DNA of 64,000 nucleotides, taken from Adlercreutzia sp910585575 (GTDB taxonomy: Bacteria; Actinomycetota; Coriobacteriia; Coriobacteriales; Eggerthellaceae). Shown here piece by piece: positions 1 through 8,079 of this stretch; the first letter of the stretch is position 1; every line of letters starts with the position of its first letter. Location: NCBI RefSeq assembly GCF_951801035.1, contig NZ_CATOKT010000001.1; one strand, 5' to 3'. The notes beneath the pieces were generated by a model, which saw only the letters and a list, made by a program, of their open reading frames with translations, had not been told where the DNA came from and ran no database searches. The position numbers and the translations under genes are program-made.

Positions 1-311
1 TAGGGCTTCCAGCCATCGGGGTTGCCCTCGCCACAGGAAGCGTAGCCCGTCCACGAGCCGTCGGTCAGCGTCAGCGCATCGTCCACCGACGCCAGGGGCT
101 CCGTTTCCACCGGCTGCGCGTTCTCGGCCTCGATGGCCGCCGCGTCCACGGTTCCCAGCTCAACCGCTTGGGCCGTTTCGATATCGTACAAACCGGCATC
201 GAAGACGAGCGGCTCGTAACCCGACACGGCAAAAGCCGTCACACCCACGAACATGAGCAGAGGCAACAGCAGCCACAGCGGGGTTGTCTTCAACATGCTT
301 ACCAGCTTCAT
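1..311 (-). CDS. FMN-binding-like membrane-anchored protein, partial (3' end beyond window)
   Basis: Only the first 103 codons are visible; the gene runs off the left edge. The ATG at 311 has an AAGGA motif about 9 nt upstream. One hydrophobic signal-anchor (residues about 11-30) is followed by an acidic Ala/Glu linker and then the start of a domain with DGSWTGYASCG and NPDGW, which resembles the opening strand of exported FMN-binding-type domains. It begins 38 bp after the NapH-like gene, so it is probably the third gene of that operon and an extracytoplasmic electron acceptor. Seen: leader, linker and motif. Inferred: flavin binding, because the acceptor S-G-A-T motif would lie outside the window. 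Confidence 0.7.
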   Translation of the reverse strand, partial: MKLVSMLKTTPLWLLLPLLMFVGVTAFAVSGYEPLVFDAGLYDIETAQAVELGTVDAAAIEAENAQPVETEPLASVDDALTLTDGSWTGYASCGEGNPDGWKP

Positions 312-349
312 GACACCGGATCCTTCCGTATCTTCGTCAGCTCTCTCGT

Positions 350-1669
350 CTAAAACGGCCACGGTATTTGGCTCATCACCTCGTTGAACGAAGGCAGATA
401 GCGCGTCACACCCACCGCCCAGCACAGCGCCAGCAGCGCCGCCGCCTTCACCAGCGTCAGGGCCACACTCGAACCGTGCAGCAGATGCCAGGTTTTGCGC
501 GTCTTCCGTACGGGCTTGCCCTTGGCAAGCACCTCTTGCAGCGCGGTTTTACGCGCCACGGCTTCGTCGACTGCCGACGGACGCACCTCGGAAGGGACAT
601 CGGAAGCCAACAAGGCGACTGCCTGCGCCTGGGTCTGGGCGGCGGCTTCCACAGCGGCGGTGGCCAAAGTCACCTGCGCGTTCTTCTCGGCCGTGGCATT
701 CGCCTTCTCGAGCGCCGCCTCCAGCTCGGCCTTGCCAGCCGGCTTGGCCACCGCCACCAGGTTCACGTTGGACAGCGGGCACACGTCGGCGCAGCGTCCG
801 CAGGCAATGCACTCGCCATGGGAAAGCGTGTCGGCATCGGGCCACAGGCCCACGGGGCACACCTCGCGGCACTGGCCGCATTTATGGGCGCAGTGGCTGC
901 GCGTGCGCGTGAAGGACGAAACGCCAAGCACAGGCATGAGCGCGAACACCGCCCCCATGGGGCAGAGCACGCGGCAAAAAAACCGCTCCGAAAGCATCAT
1001 ACCCACCAGGCACAAACCTAAAAGCACGAAAGCCCCTTTGCGAATGCCGTCGAGGGAGCCCGACGTGAACCCCGCAAAGGCCACCCAGGGGCTGTACCCG
1101 GACAGGTCCGCCCACACCCCCACCACACAGGCAACGCCAATGGCGGCCGCAACAGCGTATTTCACCAGGGAAAGCACTTTCATCGCCGGCTCGGGAATAC
1201 GGACGTTGCGCAGCGGCGTCTTAGAAAGCACGCCATGCACCACCGTGTAAATCCAATCGCCAAGAGCGCCAAACGCGCAGGCATAGCCGCAGAAGAACCG
1301 ACCGAACACCATGGTGAAGGCAAGAAGAGCCACAAGGACAATGACAAAGGAGGTGGGTTCAAAGGCCTGCAAGGCGCCGATCTGCGTGAAGAGGTATTTC
1401 ACGCCATTGAAGGCCGCCGCGAACAAGCCGGGGGCCAAAACGAAGAACATAACCTGAATGCCTATGCGCAGCACGCGATGCAAGCGCGCCACCCACACGC
1501 GTTTTTGAGTCGCAGAAAGCCCCTTGGCTTTAGCCTGCTTCTTTCCTGCCGCAACGGCAGCCGAAGCGGGACGATCGGCCGCGGGCGTCTTGCGCGCGGT
1601 GCGCTCACGGGCCGCGCCGCCATCGAGAACGAAATCGTCGCCGTCAAGCGTCAACTCTCCCGCGCTCAT
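350..1669 (-). CDS. NapH/NosR-like membrane 4Fe-4S ferredoxin
   Basis: A 439-residue polytopic protein likely to pass electrons from the membrane quinone pool or cytosol to exported redox partners. After a basic 60-residue N-terminus come membrane segments near residues 68-88, 106-123, 170-187 and 212-228. Two NapH/NosR-type signatures, RFFCGYAC (C127, C131) and RFFCRVLCP (C232, C236), are followed by two ferredoxin clusters (C260/264/267/271 and C287/290/293/297) and a last membrane helix near the C-terminus. Its ATG overlaps the stop of the upstream FMN-binding gene (ATGA), so the two are translationally coupled. Family assignment is firm; the actual electron donor and acceptor are not visible. 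Confidence 0.9.
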   Translation of the reverse strand: MSAGELTLDGDDFVLDGGAARERTARKTPAADRPASAAVAAGKKQAKAKGLSATQKRVWVARLHRVLRIGIQVMFFVLAPGLFAAAFNGVKYLFTQIGALQAFEPTSFVIVLVALLAFTMVFGRFFCGYACAFGALGDWIYTVVHGVLSKTPLRNVRIPEPAMKVLSLVKYAVAAAIGVACVVGVWADLSGYSPWVAFAGFTSGSLDGIRKGAFVLLGLCLVGMMLSERFFCRVLCPMGAVFALMPVLGVSSFTRTRSHCAHKCGQCREVCPVGLWPDADTLSHGECIACGRCADVCPLSNVNLVAVAKPAGKAELEAALEKANATAEKNAQVTLATAAVEAAAQTQAQAVALLASDVPSEVRPSAVDEAVARKTALQEVLAKGKPVRKTRKTWHLLHGSSVALTLVKAAALLALCWAVGVTRYLPSFNEVMSQIPWPF

Positions 1670-2118
1670 GCGGCCGCTCCTTCCATCGACTGGCGCAGAG
1701 CCTCAGCCGTTCCGTTCAAAATGCCCGCCGAGGTATAGGTGGCGCCAGACACCACGTCCAAGTTCGTCGTCTGCTCCTTCTCAATCTGATCGAGCAAAAC
1801 GATAGCCATGTCGAGCCATGCGTCATCCTCGTGGCTCGCATCGAGGATGTCGACCGAGGTGATGTAGCCGTCCTCGATGGTGGCCTGCATCTCAACCAAG
1901 CCGCCAAACCCTTCGGCCGCACCCGAGAAAACGCCGTCCGTAGGATAGGGCCCGCGATGGGCAGCACGCTCAGCGGCAATAATCTGCTCCTCCACCGCGG
2001 CATCATGGGCCTGGGCCTCGGTAGCCCAAGCGCTAAAAGCGAACAGCACTGCGAGAACGGCCGCCAGATTGACCACCTTCATCACACCGTAGCCGTGTCG
2101 TTTGACATCGCTTGTCAT
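1666..2118 (-). CDS. Exported FMN-binding domain protein (RnfG/PplA-like)
   Basis: A 150-residue exported protein made of one FMN-binding domain. A basic stretch and hydrophobic leader end near ATEAQA. The domain closes with DVVSGATYTS, where Thr127 is the predicted acceptor to which ApbE attaches FMN by a phosphoester bond. The ATG at 2118 was chosen because the frame upstream is not signal-like; an ATG at 2082 just before the hydrophobic stretch is the alternative. It is the first gene of the unit that continues into the NapH-like protein (4-bp overlap). Two GTTA-N8-TAAC-like sites lie at 2155-2202, directly upstream. Function as a small extracytoplasmic electron shuttle is inferred from family and context. 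Confidence 0.88.
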   Translation of the reverse strand: MTSDVKRHGYGVMKVVNLAAVLAVLFAFSAWATEAQAHDAAVEEQIIAAERAAHRGPYPTDGVFSGAAEGFGGLVEMQATIEDGYITSVDILDASHEDDAWLDMAIVLLDQIEKEQTTNLDVVSGATYTSAGILNGTAEALRQSMEGAAA

Positions 2119-2154
2119 GCTCTTCGCTCGCCGCCTTCCTCTGGAATCAGGCAA

Positions 2155-2202
2155 ATTAGCCTTAGTAAACTCTTTGAAAACCAAATGTTAGCATTAGTTA
2201 AC
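2155..2202. promoter_or_regulatory. Paired palindromic operator upstream of FMN-binding gene
   Basis: A perfect GTTA-N8-TAAC palindrome occupies 2187-2202, and a degenerate copy with ATTA and AAAC ends occupies 2155-2170. Start-to-start distance is 32 bp, about three helical turns, and the two copies share 14 of 16 bases. The same motif recurs at 4969-5076 and 7984-8033, only in front of genes of this flavin locus. Confidence 0.75.
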
Positions 2203-2253
2203 ATGAATATGCACTCATCTTTTTTCTTTTCGAGCGAAAAACCTGCTGAATGC

Positions 2254-2283
2254 AAAAAAAAGCGACCTCCCGAAGGAGGTCGC
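2254..2283 (-). terminator. Rho-independent terminator
   Basis: A perfect 9-bp stem (2262-2270 with 2275-2283, loop CGAA) is followed on the minus strand by eight Ts. It lies 40 bp past the stop of the Ig-like FMN-binding gene and separates it from the FMN-binding/NapH unit. Confidence 0.93.
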
Positions 2284-2322
2284 TCTCGGCGTGAAACCGA
2301 GCTCGTTATGCGACAGCTCGCG

Positions 2323-4884
2323 CTATTTCACCTTGATGGTGAACGTCTTGGTGGCGGAGGCGGCCACGTACTTCTTGGCCACGGCCTTCGCGTTCACCTT
2401 GACGGTCACCTTGTAGGTGCCCTTGGCCAGCTTCTTGGGCACGGTCACCTTGATCTTCTTGTTGCCGGACTTGGCCACCTTGAAGCCCTTGACGGCCTTG
2501 CCCTTGGCGTTGACGGCCTTGGTCACCTTGACGGTGCCGAGCTTGCCGGAGGACGAGGACACCTTGGCGGTGAAGGAGCCGGCCTTCTTCTTGAGCGAGG
2601 CCGCCTTGAAGGAGGAGGCAGAGGCGGAGCCCACCTTCACGGTCTGGGCGCCCACCACCACGGTGACGGTCTTCGTTTCGGATTTGGCAGGATAGGTGGT
2701 GTTGCCCGATGTGGCCTTGGCGGCGCTCACCTTCACCTTCATGGTATAGGTGCCGACCGGCGTGCTCTTCTTCACCGTTACCTTGCCAGCAGAGGAAAGG
2801 GACAGGTACTTCTTGGCATTCTTGCCGTAGGAAGACACCTTGTAGGTTACCTTGCCCTTAGCGCCGGTGGTTTTCAAGCTGAACGACTTCGCCGCCTTCA
2901 GCTTGCCGCTCTTCACATAGGAGATGCTGTAGGACTTGGACAGACCCGACACCGTCAGCTTCTGGGCAACCGTCTTGACCGTTGTCGTCGTCGGCTTAGT
3001 GGCGGTTGAAGTCGCCGGCTTCGCCGGGTTAGCCGCATTCAGCTTGGCCACCTCGGTGCGGCCCACAAAGGTGCGCGCATCGGGGCTAAGCGCGTTGTAG
3101 GCCGTGCGAGCCGCGGTCACCGCATTATAGTCGGTAGAGCTCATAGCCTTGATCTGGTTGGTCACCGCCGTAGCCGCGGCCATTTCCTCCAGGCTGTAGG
3201 GCAAGCAGAAAATGCCCGTCTGGCCCTTCAAGGGAGCTACTTCTTTCGTATCTCGATCCTGGGTGAGCTTTCCAACACCCAGGCCAACCACCACGTAGTT
3301 GATGCCCGAGCTCTTCTTGATAGTAAGCGTGTTGGTTTTGCTATCCCACTTCACATCATTGCTCTGTACCTCGTCGTCGCCGAGAGACGAGAGCACACTA
3401 TGCGCACCAGTGTTCGAAGTGACATATTCGCCTACCTTGCCCGTTTCGCTCTTGGAAAGCCCCCACATCTGCTCAATGTTCAGCTTTGAAGAGCTCTTGT
3501 AGAACGCAAGCGCACTGAGCGGAATATCCTCAGAGAGCTTGTAGGACAGAACATAGTCGCCATTCGCATTGGTGGTTACAGAGGTTTGATCCCAAACGCT
3601 TGCAGCCGAAGATTTGCCAGCATCCATAGTAACAACCAGGTCGTCTGCTACGGATGTAAACAACTGGCCCCAAGAAGCCTTAGACAATTCGGCATCAGCG
3701 CGGTTAGACAGGGGGAGACTGTAGCCGAAGAGCGCATAGATGGCCTCTTTGATAGTATCGCTCGACTTCGTTGCCGCACTTACCGTATCAATATCAGTCT
3801 TCGCGCCTGCGCCGACTGCCTGCCAAGACATCAGCTCGCGCTGCATCATGATGGCATAGGCAGCTGCCGTGTAAACATCGCGGTTCTTGGCACCGATGCC
3901 CGTGGCCGCCGCATTCAAATCAGTAGCTTGAATTTTGTACTTCGCACCTTCTCCGTCTTCGCCATCCAGCGCAATGTACTGATCAAACACAAAATAATCG
4001 CCGATCTTGTAGGTCACCCTTGCCAGATTGTAGGCGCTTGGATCAGTGAGCGTAAAAGACTTTTCCGCGCAATTCCAGTCCACCACTGAAGTGTCGACGG
4101 AATTGCTGTTGGCCAGAGTGGGGCCTGCAGGCTTACCGTAACCGCCCCCTCCAGCGCGAGATGCAGCGTTTGCGCTTGCCGTATCGCTCTCCTCATCGGT
4201 CGTTTGAGCCGTAAGCGATTTGGAGACATCGTACCCGATAGGCTTGATAACCGTGTCGTAATGTTGATCCTCTTCATCCCATTCTTCGACTTCTTCTTCC
4301 TTCAGAACACCATCTTCCGCTTTGCAGAGCGTGATAGCGGTTATCTCATAGGGAGCAGTCTCCGAGTCACCATACTTCTCCGCGCCAGCCAGGCCTACCT
4401 TCACTTTATTGCTGTCAGCAGCATTCTGAACGTCGCCGCCTTCAACGCTCACACCTGCGGGCAAGTAGCCCGTAATGTTCGTGGACTTCGGCGTGATGGT
4501 GCCCCACTGACCGCCGAAGGTGGTGCCCTGGGACGTCAAGTCGACGGCAGTCAGCACGCCGTTCTTCACCGTGAAGGTGAAGAGGGCATCGTAGTGACCG
4601 TAGTGGGCGCCATCGCCCTTGATGGTGGTTTTCCACTGGTAGACGCCATTCGTCACCGTCTTCGGATCCTTCACCCAAGCGCCATCGGCCCACATGACGG
4701 TCTCGTGCGCCGGGTCATTGGCCGTGGAGGCCAAGAGCTTGTCCGTTGTCTGCGCATTGCCGCCCTCCGCCACCGTCGCGGCCAAGGCCGTAGCGGGCAC
4801 CAAGGACATAGCCAGGGCGCCGGCGATCATGAGCGCGGCTGCCTTTTGCGACCACGCCTTCATTCCCAAACTGCTCTCTTTCAT
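2323..4884 (-). CDS. Large secreted FMN-binding-like protein with Ig-like C-terminal repeats
   Basis: An 853-residue secreted protein. The start at 4884 has AAAGGAG 6 nt upstream; a signal peptide ends near residue 36 (ATALAA). The N-terminal half holds two FMN_bind-like regions. The second ends in IDTVSAATKSS, which matches the flavin-acceptor motif but has Ala where Gly is usual; the acceptor would be Thr372. A Thr/Lys linker near residue 650 leads into about 200 Lys-rich residues with repeated KVTYKVSS, KVTVKK and TFTIKVK strands, typical of bacterial Ig-like domains that may bind the wall. It is a separate unit with its own operator array upstream and terminator downstream. Likely role: a wall-associated redox protein acting outward from the smaller FMN-binding proteins. 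The central gene part has lower GC than the flanks. Confidence 0.8.
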   Translation of the reverse strand: MKESSLGMKAWSQKAAALMIAGALAMSLVPATALAATVAEGGNAQTTDKLLASTANDPAHETVMWADGAWVKDPKTVTNGVYQWKTTIKGDGAHYGHYDALFTFTVKNGVLTAVDLTSQGTTFGGQWGTITPKSTNITGYLPAGVSVEGGDVQNAADSNKVKVGLAGAEKYGDSETAPYEITAITLCKAEDGVLKEEEVEEWDEEDQHYDTVIKPIGYDVSKSLTAQTTDEESDTASANAASRAGGGGYGKPAGPTLANSNSVDTSVVDWNCAEKSFTLTDPSAYNLARVTYKIGDYFVFDQYIALDGEDGEGAKYKIQATDLNAAATGIGAKNRDVYTAAAYAIMMQRELMSWQAVGAGAKTDIDTVSAATKSSDTIKEAIYALFGYSLPLSNRADAELSKASWGQLFTSVADDLVVTMDAGKSSAASVWDQTSVTTNANGDYVLSYKLSEDIPLSALAFYKSSSKLNIEQMWGLSKSETGKVGEYVTSNTGAHSVLSSLGDDEVQSNDVKWDSKTNTLTIKKSSGINYVVVGLGVGKLTQDRDTKEVAPLKGQTGIFCLPYSLEEMAAATAVTNQIKAMSSTDYNAVTAARTAYNALSPDARTFVGRTEVAKLNAANPAKPATSTATKPTTTTVKTVAQKLTVSGLSKSYSISYVKSGKLKAAKSFSLKTTGAKGKVTYKVSSYGKNAKKYLSLSSAGKVTVKKSTPVGTYTMKVKVSAAKATSGNTTYPAKSETKTVTVVVGAQTVKVGSASASSFKAASLKKKAGSFTAKVSSSSGKLGTVKVTKAVNAKGKAVKGFKVAKSGNKKIKVTVPKKLAKGTYKVTVKVNAKAVAKKYVAASATKTFTIKVK

Positions 4885-4968
4885 GGATCTCCTTTCGTTG
4901 ACCCCGCTCGCGCCATCTCCCCCTACGCACCAGGACTTCACCCACAAACTTACGCACCTGAGCATGAT

Positions 4969-5076
4969 GTTAGAGATAGCTAACACTAATGAACGAGGTC
5001 AAGTTACCATAAGATAACTTTTTTGCAAGAGCAGAATTTTGTTAGAGGAAGAAAACTTTTGTTATCTGGAGTTAAC
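4969..5076. promoter_or_regulatory. Array of GTTA-N8-TAAC operators
   Basis: Three perfect palindromes lie at 4969-4984, 5003-5018 and 5061-5076, plus a near-match ending in AAAC at 5041-5056. The first pair is 34 bp apart start to start. The last copy overlaps the stop codon of the upstream EcfT-like gene. The region is AT-rich and lies 85 bp or more before the next start codon. A TTGACC followed 18 nt later by TATCTC is the best minus-strand promoter candidate, but it is weak. Confidence 0.78.
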
Positions 5077-5860
5077 TCAACTGTTTGGCGAGAAGAACAA
5101 CAGCTACCAGGAGAAACGCTAAAAGTACGAGCGCTGCGTCCCGTACGCCCGCCTTCAGCCGCACCAGCGATGTGTGCTTGACCGGCGCGAAAAACGCTCG
5201 ACTTGCCACTGCGTAAGCCACATTGTCGCAACGCCGCAAGGCCCCCACAAAAAGCGGTGTAATGACCGGAGCCCACTGCTGCACGCGGGCGATGAGGCCT
5301 CCGCAGTCAAACGACGCCCCGCGACTGGTTTGGGCGGCCTTGATACGCACGGCCTCCTCCCCCAGCAGCGGTACGAACCGCAGAACCATAGTGAGCGAAA
5401 AGGCCGCTTCGTCCACCTTTACGCCGAACCGCGCCAGAGGACCCATGAACCAGCGGAAAGCCACCGTCAGCCTCACCGGCGCCGTAGTGATCATCACCGT
5501 GGCTGCGCCCAACAGCGCATCGACCAACTTCAGAACGACGAGCAGGGCGCCCCCGACTGCCGACACCAGCGCTGCCGGCGCCCCTAAGACCTCAGCAAGG
5601 GCCACATAGGTACAGATGCCGTTCACGAGAAATATGAATGCCACAAGCGGCATCAGGGGCTTAAGCAGAGCGAGCGCTTGCCGCGGGCCCTGGCCACTTC
5701 CCCACCACAGCAGCAGCGCCGCACCCGTCACCAGGGCAACCGCCCCGCCACCGGAAGCGAGCACCACGGCTCCAAGGAAGAGCACGGCCGCGACCAGCTT
5801 CGCTCGCGGGTCGCATCGTTGCAGCCACCCGTCTTGCTGACGGAACACGCCAATAGCCAT
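5072..5860 (-). CDS. EcfT/CbiQ-like ECF transporter transmembrane subunit
   Basis: A 262-residue integral membrane protein with about five helices, matching the T-component that links S-components to ATPases in energy-coupling-factor transporters. The ATG at 5860 is chosen because it overlaps the upstream stop (TGATG) and begins MAIGVFRQQDG before the first helix; the longer frame from 5896 lacks support. The coupling-helix region contains the Ala-rich segment around AAQTSRGASFDCGG, like the A-R-G motifs of this family. No ATPase genes are in the window. In the Listeria extracellular electron transfer locus an EcfT-like protein (FmnA) helps supply flavin for surface flavinylation; a similar job is plausible here. 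Confidence 0.82.
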   Translation of the reverse strand: MAIGVFRQQDGWLQRCDPRAKLVAAVLFLGAVVLASGGGAVALVTGAALLLWWGSGQGPRQALALLKPLMPLVAFIFLVNGICTYVALAEVLGAPAALVSAVGGALLVVLKLVDALLGAATVMITTAPVRLTVAFRWFMGPLARFGVKVDEAAFSLTMVLRFVPLLGEEAVRIKAAQTSRGASFDCGGLIARVQQWAPVITPLFVGALRRCDNVAYAVASRAFFAPVKHTSLVRLKAGVRDAALVLLAFLLVAVVLLAKQLS

Positions 5861-6474
5861 CAGGCATACTCCCACTCGCCATCGGACCAGTCGCAACCAC
5901 TTCGCGTCGAAGCAGCGCCCTCTGCAGGAGCGCTTTGCGCATTGCCGTCAGCGGTTGCGCCGTAGGAGCGATCAGGCAGCGCGTCGATAACCCGCTGGGC
6001 TACCAAACCCGTCGCAGCGCCTGTCACACAAGCGGCCGCCAGCAAAAACGGTGCGGACAAAAGTACTGCCCAGGTGCCCAAGAACCAAGCTGCCACCAGC
6101 AGCTGTCCCAGATTGTGAGCCACCGCAGCCACCAGCGACACCGCGACCACCGACACACCGATACGCTTGAGCCCCACCATGGTCCCCAGCGCGAGCATTG
6201 TGCCCGCCGCGCTGTAGGCAATCATGAGCGGGCTGCCGAACAGAAAACCCGTGGCCAGCACTTTGAATGCCGCCACCTTCGCCGCCGTTCTTCCGCCCAT
6301 CAGAAAAAGCGCGATAACCACTGCGATGTTCGAGAGCCCGAGCTTCATGCCGGGCAACGCCCCGGGCAGCGGAATCATGGTCTCCAGGAAGCCCAGGACG
6401 AGCGCACAGGCAGCCAACAGCGCCGTCCGGGTCAGACGCTGCGCCCGCTCAATTTCCGAGAACGTTGCCGCCAT
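5860..6474 (-). CDS. Gx transporter family / heptaprenyl diphosphate synthase component I-like protein
   Basis: A 204-residue membrane protein with five to six helices and the conserved MKLGLSNI and FLMG motifs of the Gx/Hpre_diP_synt_I family, S-component-like proteins usually found beside NusG domain II and ApbE genes. The ATG at 6474 begins 1 bp after the stop of the NusG domain II gene. A long hydrophilic C-terminal tail (about 35 residues) follows the last helix. Its stop overlaps the start of the EcfT-like gene, so the two may form one membrane complex. The substrate is unknown; flavin or an isoprenoid/quinone precursor would fit the context. Confidence 0.85.
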   Translation of the reverse strand: MAATFSEIERAQRLTRTALLAACALVLGFLETMIPLPGALPGMKLGLSNIAVVIALFLMGGRTAAKVAAFKVLATGFLFGSPLMIAYSAAGTMLALGTMVGLKRIGVSVVAVSLVAAVAHNLGQLLVAAWFLGTWAVLLSAPFLLAAACVTGAATGLVAQRVIDALPDRSYGATADGNAQSAPAEGAASTRSGCDWSDGEWEYA

Positions 6475-6475
6475 G

Positions 6476-6889
6476 TCAGCTTCCCACCGTGTCGAAGACG
6501 CCCGATGCATCGGCGCCGTCGGCGCCCTCGTCCGCCACGATCTCGATCCACAGCTCGTGGGGCAAGCACACAATTTGCTGCCCTGCTCGGCTGATCCACC
6601 CCTGATCGACGCAGTCATGATTGGGGCAATCGGCGTCCAGCACGCGCACCTGACCGCCCTTTACTTCAACCTCATTCGTTCCCTTGTCAGTTGTCACCGT
6701 CACGGTGGCGTCCTGGCTCAAGGGCAGCTCGCGCACCGTGCCGTCGCTGGCATGGACCACGGCCTTGTCGGCGCTCGTCTGCGCCCCGAACACCGAGATG
6801 GCCGCCACCGAAGCAGCCACGACCACCACCACTACCACGATGATGATCAAACTCAGCCGATTGTTTTTCCCGCTGCCCTGAGTCGCCAT
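6476..6889 (-). CDS. NusG domain II-containing membrane-anchored protein
   Basis: A 137-residue protein with one N-terminal membrane anchor (a long Ile/Val run, residues about 12-32) and an extracytoplasmic NusG domain II. The family hallmark is present: CPNHDC, an intervening G-W-I, and IVCLPHEL, with three cysteines that may bind metal or a cofactor. It starts 11 bp after apbE and stops 1 bp before the Gx transporter gene, so it is the second gene of the four-gene unit. Its role is not known, but this neighbourhood (Gx transporter, ApbE, FMN-binding proteins) is recurrent in anaerobic Gram-positives. Confidence 0.88.
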   Translation of the reverse strand: MATQGSGKNNRLSLIIIVVVVVVVAASVAAISVFGAQTSADKAVVHASDGTVRELPLSQDATVTVTTDKGTNEVEVKGGQVRVLDADCPNHDCVDQGWISRAGQQIVCLPHELWIEIVADEGADGADASGVFDTVGS

Positions 6890-6900
6890 AGCCGCCCTCC

Positions 6901-7965
6901 CTAGAACAGCTCGAACGGCGCTTGGGCGGACAGGGTAATTTCACCGGCGTTGTCCACGACGAGGCCCTCGAATCGGTCGTCTTCGTTCACGAGCGCCAGG
7001 GCTTCATCGCGGCCCATCAGGAACAGCATGGTGGCGTAGGCGTCCCCGTCGGTCGAAGAGTCGGTGAGCAGCGACGAACTGACGACATCGGTGACCACGG
7101 GATAGCCCGTACGCGGATCGAGAATGTGGTAGTACAGCACGCCCTCTTCGGTGAACTGCCGCTCGTACAACCCGCTCGTCACCACCGAGCCGTTCGTGCA
7201 GGGCACGGCGGCGATAACGTCCTGGGCCGAACCGTTCGGATCTTGAATGCCCACATTCCACGGGCTGCCGTCGGGCTTCGTGCCCAGCACGGCCACGTTG
7301 CCGCCCAAATTGAGGCAGGCGCTTTCCACGCCCTGCTCGGCCAAAAGCTGCTTCAGGTCATCGGCGATGTAGCCCTTGGCAATGCCGCCCAAATCAATTT
7401 TCGCCTGGGGATCGGACAACTGCACGGTGGTTCCCTCCACCGACACGCCTCGGTAGTCGATATGGGTGATGGCTTCCGCAATGGCCTCATCAGCGGGGCG
7501 CACGCCTTCCTTGAAATCCCAAAGAGAGGACACCGAGCCGATAGTGATGTCGAACAGGCCCTCCGAGGCCTCGCAATAGGCAAGCGCCTGCGTGATAATG
7601 TCGGCCGTTTCACGGGCCACCTCGACCGGCTGCCCCGCGGCCTCGTTGATGCGCCACACATCCGAGCCCTCCACCGTGCGCGAGAAGGTGTTCTCGAAGA
7701 AGCGGCAACGTTCAATGGCGGCGTCAAGCGCCTCCTGAGTACCGTAGATCGTCAAGGTGATGACAGTATCGAAGAGGAATTCCGTGGCCGTCAGCGGCTC
7801 GGTACCCTCAGCCCCGCCGTCGTTCGCGCCCGTAGCGGGCAGCGACGCCTGTTCCGTTGCGGCGTCGGCCGCCGTCGAGCAAGCGCTCAAGAGCGATGAA
7901 GTGGTCAGCGATGCCGCCGCCAGCATCATTCCTCGCGCGAAAACGCGCCGCGTCATCAGGGCCAA
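6901..7965 (-). CDS. apbE: FAD:protein FMN transferase (ApbE), Tat-type lipoprotein
   Basis: A 354-residue exported flavin transferase that uses FAD to attach FMN covalently to Thr residues of exported FMN-binding domains. The leader MTRRVFARG is twin-arginine-like and ends in a lipobox LLSAC (Cys29). Family motifs include DTVITLTIYG, LGGIAKGYIAD, LNLGGNVAVLG and HILDPRTGYPV. The proposed start is a TTG at 7965 with AAGGAG 9 nt upstream; an ATG at 7956 is possible but poorly spaced. First gene of the apbE-nusG II-Gx-ecfT unit. Its likely targets, with SGAT or SAAT acceptors, are encoded just downstream. Expression is probably set by the palindromes at 7984-8033. Confidence 0.93.
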   Translation of the reverse strand: MALMTRRVFARGMMLAAASLTTSSLLSACSTAADAATEQASLPATGANDGGAEGTEPLTATEFLFDTVITLTIYGTQEALDAAIERCRFFENTFSRTVEGSDVWRINEAAGQPVEVARETADIITQALAYCEASEGLFDITIGSVSSLWDFKEGVRPADEAIAEAITHIDYRGVSVEGTTVQLSDPQAKIDLGGIAKGYIADDLKQLLAEQGVESACLNLGGNVAVLGTKPDGSPWNVGIQDPNGSAQDVIAAVPCTNGSVVTSGLYERQFTEEGVLYYHILDPRTGYPVVTDVVSSSLLTDSSTDGDAYATMLFLMGRDEALALVNEDDRFEGLVVDNAGEITLSAQAPFELF

Positions 7966-7983
7966 AGCGGGAAACTCCTTTTT

Positions 7984-8033
7984 GTTTACTATACCTAACT
8001 TATGGCAGTATAGCGAAGTTACCCAGAGGTAAC
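7984..8033. promoter_or_regulatory. Paired GTTA-N8-TAAC operator overlapping the apbE promoter
   Basis: A perfect palindrome at 8018-8033 and a one-mismatch copy (GTTT end) at 7984-7999 lie 34 bp apart. The first spans the -35/-10 spacer of the predicted apbE promoter and supplies part of its -35 element; the second covers the expected transcription start and early leader. This geometry favours repression. Confidence 0.77.
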
Positions 8034-8035
8034 AA
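8007..8035 (-). promoter_or_regulatory. Predicted sigma-70-type promoter of apbE unit
   Basis: On the minus strand TTGTTA (8035-8030) and TATACT (8012-8007) are separated by 17 bp, and about 40 bp follow to the start codon. Confidence 0.65.
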
Positions 8036-8079
8036 GCGCCGCTTCCCGCGACGGTGCTCCAACCAAAGGCCAGCGGCAG

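Noticed and set aside
1235..1738. Plus-strand frame opposite the NapH-like gene
   Set aside because: Antisense shadow with no ribosome-binding site and no homology signal; the minus-strand Fe-S protein explains the region.
7966..8079. FMN riboswitch ahead of the flavin locus
   Set aside because: The leader is too short and lacks the conserved RFN-element sequence blocks; the palindromic operators account for the conserved DNA.
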